DNA from: Desulfobacterales bacterium
GTDB taxonomy: Bacteria; Desulfobacterota; Desulfobacteria; Desulfobacterales; Desulfobacteraceae
Direction of reading: 5' to 3'
NCBI GenBank assembly: GCA_022361535.1
Contig: JAKSAU010000587.1
Coordinates: 1 to 6,301, forward strand
Length of the DNA: 6,301 bases
Below the pieces are notes generated by a model. The model saw nothing but the letters and a program-made list of their open reading frames with translations. It searched no databases and was not told the DNA's origin. Of this stretch, positions 1 through 5,452 are shown piece after piece. Position 1 is the stretch's first letter. Every line of letters begins with the position of its first letter. Position numbers and translations under genes: made by a program.

Positions 1-662
1 ACAAGGGGACCATTTTTCTTGACGAAATCGGGGACTTGCCCCTTGAAATGCAGCCCAAATTATTGAGGGTACTGGAAGAAAAAGAATTTGAAAAGATTGG
101 GGGAACCCGAATTATCCGACCGGATTTCAGGGTGATATGTGCCACGAACCAAGACCTTGAAACCTTAATGGAGCAAGGACGGTTCAGAAAAGATTTATTT
201 TACCGGCTCAATGTTATTCCCATAGAGATCCCCCCTTTACGCGAGCGCAGGGAGGATATTTTACCCATTGCAAACCATCTGCTCCTGCAGATGATAAAAG
301 AAGCGAACTTGCATGATAAAAGGATAGAAAAGGAAGCTGAAACAGAATTAATCCATCACGACTGGCCTGGAAATGTCAGGGAGTTATCCAATGTTTTAGA
401 GCGGGCCATGTATGCCTCTCAATCTCCTTTTATTTATAAGGGTGATTTGCCCTTTTCCATGGCGTTCACCGGGAAACCTAAAAAGTCACCTGACAGGTCA
501 AATTTGAAAACAGCCAAAAACCAGGCCCAGATTAAGGCCATTTATCAGGCGCTTGCCAGGAGCGGATATAATAAAGCTAAAGCTGCACGACTGCTGGGTA
601 TACACCGGACACTGCTGTACAAGAAGATGAAAGAATTCAATATCAGTCTGACACCGGAATAA
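1..662 (+). CDS. NtrC-family sigma-54-dependent transcriptional activator, C-terminal part (5' end outside window)
   Basis: The frame is open from the left edge (codons counted from base 3), giving 219 visible residues up to TAA at 660-662. The piece starts in the Walker B region of the AAA+ ATPase domain (GTIFLDEIGDLP, visible residues 2-13). It continues through the sensor I region (CATNQDL), the arginine-finger stretch (GRFRKDLFYRLN), PPLRERREDI and the sensor II motif WPGNVREL. It ends in a Fis-type helix-turn-helix (ALARSGYNKAKAARLLGIHR). Family members hydrolyse ATP to remodel sigma-54 RNA polymerase at -24/-12 promoters. The sensory domain, Walker A and GAFTGA loop lie outside the window, so the signal is unknown. 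The gene converges on the nif operon. NifA is possible by context, but the HTH (HRTLLYKKMKEF) is not the usual proteobacterial NifA form, so I give no symbol. The TTG at base 36 lies inside the ATPase domain and is not a start. Confidence 0.93.
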   Translation, partial: KGTIFLDEIGDLPLEMQPKLLRVLEEKEFEKIGGTRIIRPDFRVICATNQDLETLMEQGRFRKDLFYRLNVIPIEIPPLRERREDILPIANHLLLQMIKEANLHDKRIEKEAETELIHHDWPGNVRELSNVLERAMYASQSPFIYKGDLPFSMAFTGKPKKSPDRSNLKTAKNQAQIKAIYQALARSGYNKAKAARLLGIHRTLLYKKMKEFNISLTPE

Positions 663-908
663 GACGTCAAGCGTTAACCTGTCTGTCTCTTGATTTAGAG
701 TTTTTCGTCAGAACTATAGCAAGTCTCAAAATAAATTTCCGATTGGCACTGGTGAACAAGGGTATCCCATAGAACAAAAACCGGCTCAAATGGCAATACC
801 TTCTTTTGAGGAAACTGCCTATAATTAATCTAACCGCATTATAAGGGAATATATTTTTGAAAATCCCTATATTCAGTGAGAATTTGTCTTTTAATGATAA
901 ACAAAAAA
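663..908. other. AT-rich intergenic region, no convincing gene
   Basis: This stretch separates the sigma-54 activator from the shared terminator. I see no ORF with a ribosome binding site and no recognisable structured RNA. Two weak hairpins are visible: one at 761-800, listed separately, and gaatata/tatattc arms at 847-853 and 868-874. The sequence looks like plain 3' flanking DNA. Confidence 0.5.
761..807 (+). terminator. weak terminator-like hairpin after the sigma-54 activator
   Basis: GGTAT (761-765) pairs with ATACC (796-800) and CCAT (767-770) pairs with ATGG (790-793), across a small internal loop. The apical loop is 19 nt, and TTCTTTT follows at 801-807. The stem is short and AT-rich, so this may be chance. 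The stronger terminator at 909-948 could serve the same gene. Confidence 0.22.
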
Positions 909-954
909 ACCCCCAGTATTAGATACCCTGAAGGGCAACACTGGGGGTCTTTTG
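903..954. terminator. bidirectional rho-independent terminator between convergent genes
   Basis: Perfect 9-bp arms ACCCCCAGT (909-917) and ACTGGGGGT (940-948) enclose a loop that contains a second small stem (CCC 926-928 with GGG 933-935, tetraloop TGAA). On the minus strand the stem is followed by seven T residues (complement of 903-909), which is a textbook terminator for the acuI/zinc-ribbon transcript ending at 1016. On the + strand TCTTTTGT follows, so it can also stop transcription from the sigma-54 activator. It is the only strong terminator in the window. Confidence 0.85.
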
Positions 955-995
955 TATTACGAATCAGACCGATAAATAAAGTTTTAAGATTTTGT

Positions 996-1025
996 TTTAG
1001 CCTGCCGCGTGGGCTTTAGCCTGCC
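996..1025. repeat. 11-bp direct repeat straddling the stop of the zinc-ribbon gene
   Basis: TTTAGCCTGCC occurs at 996-1006 and again at 1015-1025, 19 bp apart. The second copy includes the TAA stop (1016-1018, minus strand) and the last codons of the zinc-ribbon gene. It may be a small local duplication; no function is evident. Confidence 0.5.
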
Positions 1026-1198
1026 TCATATTTGCAGGTGGTAAAATCAATTTCCTCCCCGCATTCTGCGCATGTATGGGTTTTATCAAATTCGTCCGAA
1101 AAAATTTCTTTGGACGCATTACATTTGGGGCATTTACAGGTAAATGATTTTAGCTGTTTAAAATTTTCAAATCCAGGGCAATGTTGGGGGGTACTCAT
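1016..1198 (-). CDS. small double-CxxC zinc-ribbon protein, function unknown
   Basis: This is a 60-residue protein with seven cysteines. CPKC (23-26) and CAEC (43-46) form an apparent four-Cys zinc ribbon, and Cys7, Cys21 and Cys55 are additional. The flanking text (CPGFENFKQLKSFTCKCPKC and EIFSDEFDKTHTCAECGEEIDF) reads like a conserved family of short anaerobe proteins, but I know no function for it. A good ribosome binding site, AAGGAG (complement of 1205-1210), lies 6 nt before the ATG. The gene starts 35 nt after the stop of the oxidoreductase gene on the same strand and ends about 70 nt before a strong terminator, so the two are probably co-transcribed. There is no signal peptide or membrane segment, so a cytoplasmic metal-binding or nucleic-acid-binding protein is the simplest guess. 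The + strand ORF over the same bases is a shadow. Confidence 0.82.
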   Translation of the reverse strand: MSTPQHCPGFENFKQLKSFTCKCPKCNASKEIFSDEFDKTHTCAECGEEIDFTTCKYEAG

Positions 1199-1233
1199 AG
1201 GACTCTCCTTATTTTTTGAGGTTTTTTCGGGCG

Positions 1234-2226
1234 TTAACCTAAACTGACAAGGGTCCGGCCCTTGATCTGCCCCTTCAAAATACCGTCTATGTAAGGGTCC
1301 AGATCGCCTAAATTGATTGTTGTGGTCATTTCATTTGGTAGTTCAGGCTTCCATTCGTCTGCCAATCGTGTCCAAAGATCTTGTCTCAGCGGCATGGCAC
1401 AGTGTTGTGAATCGATCCCAAACAAGGCCACACCCCTTAGAATAAAGGGGAATACCGTTATGGGCAGTTTGGGGGATGCCACAAGGCCGCAGCAGGTGGC
1501 AATGCCGCTTTCCTGTGTTGCTTTGATGGCTGTGCCGAGTATGTCTCCGCCCACAGTGTCCACCACACCGGCCCAGCGGGGTTTGAGTAAAGGTGGGTCT
1601 GTGTCCTTAAGGAAGTCTTCTCTGGATATAATCTCTTTTACGCCAAGGGATTTTAAGAAACCGTCATCGGGCTTTCCGGAAACGGCAGCGAGTTCATATC
1701 CAAGCCGATTGAGAATGGCACAAGCCAGGGAACCAACACCTCCCGTGGCACCGGTCACCAATACCGGTCCCTGGGATGGTTGTACGCCTGACAAAAGTCT
1801 TTCAACAGACATAGCTGCCGTGAATCCGGCTGTTCCGAAAATCATACTTTCTTCAAGACTTAATCCCTTAGGCAATGGCACGACCCAGTTCTCAGGGACC
1901 CGGATAAACTGACCGAAACCACCTGAGGTGTTCATACCCAGGTCATAGGAGGTAACGATAACTTCATCTCCGGGAGAAAAGGTACTTGAGCGGCTTTCTT
2001 CAACAATTCCTGCCGCATCTATACCCGGGGTATGGGGAAATGACCGGGTTACCCCTTTGTTACCGGTAGCAGATAATGCATCCTTGTAGTTTAATGATGA
2101 ATATAGTACCCGGATGAGGATTTCACCATCGGGCAGGTCATTGACAGACCGCTCTTCAATGGATCGGGAAAACGTCTTGGGTTCGGTTTCTCGTACGACC
2201 ATAGCCTGAAAGAGCTTATTTTCCAT
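1234..2226 (-). CDS. acuI: AcuI/YhdH-family NADPH-dependent acryloyl-CoA reductase or quinone oxidoreductase (MDR superfamily)
   Basis: The 330-residue protein is full length for the YhdH/YhfP/AcuI branch of the medium-chain dehydrogenase/reductases. The N-terminal GroES-like catalytic domain carries SSLNYKDAL (43-51) and HTPGIDAAG (65-73). The Rossmann domain has the nucleotide-binding loop VTGATGGVGSLA (157-168) and SGKP (183-186), which fits NADPH. The C-terminal GRTLVSLG is typical of the family. Zinc ligands of the alcohol dehydrogenases are absent, as expected for this branch. Characterised AcuI proteins reduce acryloyl-CoA to propionyl-CoA, which detoxifies acrylate from DMSP or related substrates. 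The exact substrate here is inferred from the family. The start is supported by AGGAGG (complement of 2233-2238) 6 nt before the ATG. The gene leads a probable two-gene operon with the zinc-ribbon protein. It lies next to the nif genes, with no known functional link to them. Confidence 0.88.
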   Translation of the reverse strand: MENKLFQAMVVRETEPKTFSRSIEERSVNDLPDGEILIRVLYSSLNYKDALSATGNKGVTRSFPHTPGIDAAGIVEESRSSTFSPGDEVIVTSYDLGMNTSGGFGQFIRVPENWVVPLPKGLSLEESMIFGTAGFTAAMSVERLLSGVQPSQGPVLVTGATGGVGSLACAILNRLGYELAAVSGKPDDGFLKSLGVKEIISREDFLKDTDPPLLKPRWAGVVDTVGGDILGTAIKATQESGIATCCGLVASPKLPITVFPFILRGVALFGIDSQHCAMPLRQDLWTRLADEWKPELPNEMTTTINLGDLDPYIDGILKGQIKGRTLVSLG

Positions 2227-2268
2227 GAAACGCCTCCTGGTTAAGAATCAGTGAAGCTGCTTAGTAAA

Positions 2269-2297
2269 TCCATAATACCCAATAGGGGAGAAGTCAA
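2269..2297 (-). promoter_or_regulatory. possible sigma-70-type promoter for acuI
   Basis: On the minus strand TTGACT (complement of 2292-2297) is followed after 17 nt by TATGGA (complement of 2269-2274), with TATTAT as an overlapping alternative -10. The pair lies 43 nt upstream of the acuI start. The -35 is good and the -10 poor. No -24/-12 element is visible in this gap, which would be consistent with acuI being expressed separately from the nif genes. Confidence 0.3.
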
Positions 2298-2371
2298 TTG
2301 AATTTATGCACTTCCATGATGACTATTTAATCAAAAACAAGTTTAGAACGGCAATCAACATCTTTGATGAA

Positions 2372-2402
2372 TTTAAAGGAAAACTTTTTTCCAGGGTTTA
2401 AA
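2372..2402 (-). terminator. imperfect hairpin downstream of nifV, possible operon end
   Basis: Perfect 6-bp arms GGAAAA (2378-2383) and TTTTCC (2387-2392) with a 3-nt loop are extended by TTTAAA on both sides (2372-2377 and 2397-2402) across an AGGG bulge (2393-2396). It lies 20 nt past the nifV stop. No T run follows on the minus strand and the stem is AT-rich, so it is a weak terminator candidate or a 3'-end stabilising stem. The rest of 2227-2421 holds only the candidate acuI promoter. Confidence 0.3.
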
Positions 2403-2421
2403 TTGTTTTAGAACCACTGAG

Positions 2422-3561
2422 CTAAGTTTTTTGGAAAATACTTTGATAAATGGATTCCAGGTGTTCCGGTGAAACAGGTCTGTTTGAGACCATGGCAGCT
2501 TCCCGGATTCGGGGAAGCAGTTGCCTGGCAGTATAAAGATCAACATGGATATCCATCTGGGCCAGCTCATGCCTTATTGCGGACGCTCCCGAATGGGTAC
2601 CCAAGACAAGTTTGCGGGATGATCTGCCAACTTTTGAGGGGTCATAAAGCTCATAAGTCAAAGGGGTCTTTAGGATTCCGGCACAATGGATTCCGGATTC
2701 ATGGGAAAAGATCCGGGACCCGATTATAGGTTTGTCTGGCTGGATTGTTTGGCCTGAAAACCGGGCAACGGTCTGGCACAATTGTGTCAGACCGGTTAAG
2801 TTGATATTCCCTTTTTTGGCCCCGATACCAAACAATGCCATGGCTGTCTCTTCCAAAGGCGCATTCCCAGCCCGCTCTCCAAGGCCGTTCACCGTTACAC
2901 TGAGAGCAGTTGCTCCTGCGTCTACTGCTGACACGGCATTTGCCGTCGCCATGCCAAGGTCGTTATGTCCGTGGAATTCAAGGTTTAGGCCTGGCAGATG
3001 GGTCATGAGCCGTGAAATCATTTCCATCACCATGGCAGGGCTTGCCATGCCAACCGTGTCCGCAATCCGCAAACGATGGACCTTGAGCGCCATGGACAAC
3101 TCTGCAAATTGAAGAAGAAAATTGTTATCGGTCCGGGTGGCATCCTGGACGCCTACCGATACCTGGTCAAAATATTTTCGGCTGTATTTGACGGTTTCTT
3201 CCAGGTTTCTCAATACCCAGGATTCATCCTTTTCAAATGTTTTGAGAAGGATAGAAGAGGTTGGAAAACTGATATGTACCCCAGGGGTGTTGCAACCGGC
3301 AGCAAGCTGGATGTCTTTTTTTACAGCCCTGCACCAGCAGGAGAGGACGCAGGGAAGATCCAGGCGGGACATAGCCTTTATTTCACTGCAGGCAAGTTCC
3401 CCCATGGCCGGGATGCCTGCTTCTATTTCGTCAATACCGCAGGCTGCAAGCCCCGAGGCAATTGTCAGTTTCTCCAGGGGCCGGAACATGACACCAGGTG
3501 CCTGTTCCCCGTCCCTGAGGGTGGTGTCCACCATCCATACACTGGCTGTTTCTCTTGTCAT
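2422..3561 (-). CDS. nifV: homocitrate synthase NifV
   Basis: The 379-residue protein condenses acetyl-CoA with 2-oxoglutarate to homocitrate, the organic ligand of the nitrogenase iron-molybdenum cofactor. The DRE-TIM/HMGL-type barrel begins with VDTTLRDGEQAPGV (11-24), which provides the catalytic Arg16 and metal-binding Asp17. EAGIPAMGE (47-55) is characteristic of NifV. The metal-binding pair HGH is at 197-199, followed by NGLGERAGNAPLEE (225-238). The FSHESGIH stretch (285-292) carries the catalytic-site His, and PSKVGRSSRKLVLGTHSG (308-325) follows. There is no LeuA-type C-terminal regulatory domain, so the length fits NifV rather than isopropylmalate synthase. The ATG overlaps the ferredoxin stop (ATGA at 3558-3561) and has only a distant GAGGA-like sequence upstream, which suggests translational coupling. 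It is the last gene of the nif unit. Homocitrate synthase for lysine synthesis is less likely given the neighbours. Confidence 0.96.
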   Translation of the reverse strand: MTRETASVWMVDTTLRDGEQAPGVMFRPLEKLTIASGLAACGIDEIEAGIPAMGELACSEIKAMSRLDLPCVLSCWCRAVKKDIQLAAGCNTPGVHISFPTSSILLKTFEKDESWVLRNLEETVKYSRKYFDQVSVGVQDATRTDNNFLLQFAELSMALKVHRLRIADTVGMASPAMVMEMISRLMTHLPGLNLEFHGHNDLGMATANAVSAVDAGATALSVTVNGLGERAGNAPLEETAMALFGIGAKKGNINLTGLTQLCQTVARFSGQTIQPDKPIIGSRIFSHESGIHCAGILKTPLTYELYDPSKVGRSSRKLVLGTHSGASAIRHELAQMDIHVDLYTARQLLPRIREAAMVSNRPVSPEHLESIYQSIFQKT

Positions 3562-3866
3562 GAGAGCAGGTAGTCCTCTGCAACGGTGCCGTCTTCTATT
3601 GCATCCAAAATGTCGTCAATGGCCTCTTCGCTTTCCACGTGGCCATACCATACATTATCCGGATAAACGATGACCACCGGTCCTTCGTCGCAGTATTTCA
3701 GACAGCATGTGGAAGAGACCAGGACATCATCAAGTCCCCTGTCCAGAATTTCATTTTCAATATAGGGCAGGTATCCGCCTGATCCTTTACGATGGCATTT
3801 GCCTTTGGGTTCTCCATTGGGACGAAAGCTTGCACAGACCATGATGTGTTTCTCAGGTTTTTTCAT
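3558..3866 (-). CDS. thioredoxin-like [2Fe-2S] ferredoxin, Clostridium pasteurianum type, nif-linked
   Basis: This is a 102-residue protein of the thioredoxin-fold (Shethna-type) [2Fe-2S] ferredoxin family. Likely cluster ligands are Cys11, Cys24, Cys55 and Cys59; the CCLKYCDEGPVVIVYPDNVWYG stretch (54-75) is the family signature. The length and the text around the cysteines agree closely with the C. pasteurianum [2Fe-2S] ferredoxin, which is reported to interact specifically with nitrogenase MoFe protein. A role as an electron carrier for nitrogenase or its cofactor assembly is therefore inferred. The frame stays open upstream to an ATG at 3914, but I chose the internal ATG at 3866 because GGAG lies 5 nt before it and homology begins there (MKKPEKHIMVCASFR). 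The stop overlaps the nifV start by ATGA. The gene follows nifB after a 224-bp gap containing a large palindrome. Confidence 0.92.
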   Translation of the reverse strand: MKKPEKHIMVCASFRPNGEPKGKCHRKGSGGYLPYIENEILDRGLDDVLVSSTCCLKYCDEGPVVIVYPDNVWYGHVESEEAIDDILDAIEDGTVAEDYLLS

Positions 3867-3871
3867 TTTTT

Positions 3872-3875
3872 CTCC
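3872..3875 (-). promoter_or_regulatory. ribosome binding site that fixes the ferredoxin start
   Basis: GGAG on the minus strand, 5 nt upstream of the ATG at 3866. The upstream in-frame ATG at 3914 would add 16 residues (MHIVDLRSLKNTNGEK) that do not match the ferredoxin family. Confidence 0.7.
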
Positions 3876-3938
3876 ATTCGTGTTTTTAAGCGAGCGCAGA
3901 TCAACAATATGCACTGCAGGTGGTTATGGGGGTGGTTC

Positions 3939-4056
3939 GGGTTCTCGTAGTTGCATGTACCGGCACGTTTATCCCGAAAACGGCTGACGTATTTTTTTCC
4001 AAAAAATACGCCTGATGCCTTTTTTCGGGATAAACGTGCCTAAGTACTGCGAACCC
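3939..4056. repeat. long palindromic element between nifB and the ferredoxin gene
   Basis: Perfect 19-bp inverted arms run from 3962 to 3980 (GGCACGTTTATCCCGAAAA) and 4022 to 4040. Inside them is a second perfect hairpin with 10-bp arms CGTATTTTTT (3988-3997) and AAAAAATACG (4001-4010) and a 3-nt loop. The 7-nt and 11-nt segments between the two stems pair partly (GGC with GCC). Outside, symmetry continues with indels: GTAC and GCA on the left match GTAC and TGC on the right, and GGGTTC (3939-3944) matches GAACCC (4051-4056). No T run follows on either strand, so it is not a classical terminator. It resembles a REP- or MITE-type palindrome, or a stem for RNA processing within the nif transcript. 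It accounts for most of the 3867-4090 gap, in which I see no gene. Confidence 0.88.
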
Positions 4057-4090
4057 TTTAGATTTGTTGGTGTTGGGACGGATCATGATG

Positions 4091-5434
4091 CTACATACAT
4101 CCTGTGCCGGTTCCGCGGCACTCTCCGCAGCCGGCGTGTTCCCGGACAATGAGGTGGCTTATGTCCTCGTTATTTTTTAAGGCTGACAATATAAGATCAA
4201 TCATTCCGTTTACTTCCAGGATATTTAAACCTTCTTTGATTAGGATTTCTTTGGGGTTGTTTCCAATACCTGACACCAGGAGGGTATGGCAGTCATTGAT
4301 TGCCTGTGCCAGGCCATACCACCTGAAATCTTTACCGCCTGGTTTGGGTAATCGACGTTTTTCAACCATCACGGGAATGTCGTGGTTTAAGTCATAAATG
4401 TTTAACTGCCTTGCTTCTCCCAGGTGCTGGTTGACCAGAACCCCTTCGCGGGTGGCCACAGCAACAAACAGTCTTTCTTCAGATGGAACCTTAGGGTTAT
4501 CGACAGACGTGTCTGTCTTGGTTACGTGTTTTTCCTTGACCGGCTCGTGTGTTTGAACCTTAGTTGGAAATGGGATAGGCGTATTTGCATGATAGGTCAG
4601 CCTGTCCATGAGCTCCCTGTTCAACGGGTCATCCAGGAGACCCACTGCATCAGCACGGCACCGCTTGCAATGTGTCATCTGGGGAACATATGCCTGGGCG
4701 GTTTTGCGTATTTTTTTTATCATTTTTTTAGGCGGTTCCCCCAGGTGGGAAAAATTAGAACCGTCTGTAGGAAAATAGGGCATGCAGTTGAATATATCCA
4801 CGTTAAGTTCTCCCATTTTCCGGGCAATCTCTTCCATATGGCCATCATTTATTCCAGGCAGGACAATTGAGTTGATCTTCACCATGATTTCCCGGTCCTT
4901 AAGCCCTTTTATGGCAGCAAGCTGTCTTTCCAATAAACGTTTTGCACCAAGCTCAGGTCCGATCGTCTTTTTGTTGTCCCTTACCCAGGAATATATTTTC
5001 TCACCAATGGCAGGGTCCACGGCATTGACCGTAATGCTCACATGGGTGACATTAAGTTTCGCTAATTCATCCAGATAGGGCCCGATATTCAATCCGTTTG
5101 TGGCCACGCATAAAAGCATGTCAGGGTATGCTGCCCTGACTTTGCGCAGGGTTTCCATGGTTTGTACCGGGTTGGCAAACGGATCTCCGGGACCTGCAAT
5201 ACCGACTACACTGGTGTTCGGTTTGGCTTCGACCACCTCTGCCAGGTAGGCCATTGCCTGGTCCGGAGAAAGGATGGAAGAAGAAACCCCGGGTCTGCTT
5301 TCATTGACACAATCGAATTTTCTATTGCAGAAATTGCACTGGATATTACAGGCCGGTGCTACAGGGAGGTGGACACGTCCAAAGTCTCGACAAGAATTTT
5401 TATTAAAGCATGGGTGGTTATCTATATTCATCAT
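4091..5434 (-). CDS. nifB: nitrogenase cofactor biosynthesis radical SAM protein NifB with C-terminal NifX-like domain
   Basis: The 447-residue protein fuses two [4Fe-4S] units, with SAM-derived carbon and an added sulfur, into NifB-co, the 8Fe-9S-carbide core of FeMo-co. The N-terminal radical SAM domain carries the SAM-cluster motif CNIQCNFC (Cys29, 33, 36) and NESRPGV (44-50). Likely ligands of the K1/K2 clusters are also present: HPC (Cys9), His22 seven residues before the SAM-cluster motif, Cys42, Cys109, and the CKRCRADAVG pair (Cys256, Cys259). The GIAGPGDPF motif is at 79-86. A linker (about 290-320) leads to a NifX/NafY-like cofactor-binding domain (about 321-432), so the protein is the two-domain form. 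The tail AGCGECRGTGTGCM adds three cysteines. The start is ATGATG; AAGGA lies 6 nt before the first ATG. The gene follows nifN by 18 nt, so the two are co-transcribed. Confidence 0.97.
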   Translation of the reverse strand: MMNIDNHPCFNKNSCRDFGRVHLPVAPACNIQCNFCNRKFDCVNESRPGVSSSILSPDQAMAYLAEVVEAKPNTSVVGIAGPGDPFANPVQTMETLRKVRAAYPDMLLCVATNGLNIGPYLDELAKLNVTHVSITVNAVDPAIGEKIYSWVRDNKKTIGPELGAKRLLERQLAAIKGLKDREIMVKINSIVLPGINDGHMEEIARKMGELNVDIFNCMPYFPTDGSNFSHLGEPPKKMIKKIRKTAQAYVPQMTHCKRCRADAVGLLDDPLNRELMDRLTYHANTPIPFPTKVQTHEPVKEKHVTKTDTSVDNPKVPSEERLFVAVATREGVLVNQHLGEARQLNIYDLNHDIPVMVEKRRLPKPGGKDFRWYGLAQAINDCHTLLVSGIGNNPKEILIKEGLNILEVNGMIDLILSALKNNEDISHLIVREHAGCGECRGTGTGCM

Positions 5435-5452
5435 TATTTTTCCTTCAAATCA

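Noticed and set aside
743..760. TTGGCAC at 743-749 as a sigma-54 -24 element
   Set aside because: The required GC of the -12 element is missing at the correct spacing (AC at 756-757).
918..930. ATTAGATACCCTG, identical to the start of the universally conserved 16S rRNA segment near E. coli position 787
   Set aside because: The match is only 13 nt, the following bases (AAGGGCAAC) do not continue the rRNA sequence, and the stretch is the loop of an evident terminator. Treated as coincidence.
671..1240. GCGTTAACCT at 671-680 and 1231-1240 as a paired repeat or attachment site
   Set aside because: The match is only 10 bp with no shared flanks, and there is no integrase or insertion sequence nearby.
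1313..1912. 199-residue + strand ORF opposite the oxidoreductase gene
   Set aside because: The minus-strand frame encodes a complete, recognisable MDR enzyme with a good ribosome binding site; this reading is an antisense shadow, as are the + strand ORFs over nifV, nifB and nifN.
3867..3914. 16-residue N-terminal extension of the ferredoxin starting at 3914
   Set aside because: The internal ATG at 3866 has a well-placed GGAG and matches the 102-residue length and N-terminus of the family.
3962..4040. Palindrome as a rho-independent terminator
   Set aside because: No run of T follows the stem on either strand, and genes of the same nif unit lie on both sides.
3901..4149. 82-residue minus-strand ORF across the palindrome and the end of nifB
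   Set aside because: It overlaps the nifB C-terminus in another frame, crosses the inverted repeat and ends in low-complexity Thr/Arg sequence. It does not resemble any protein I know.
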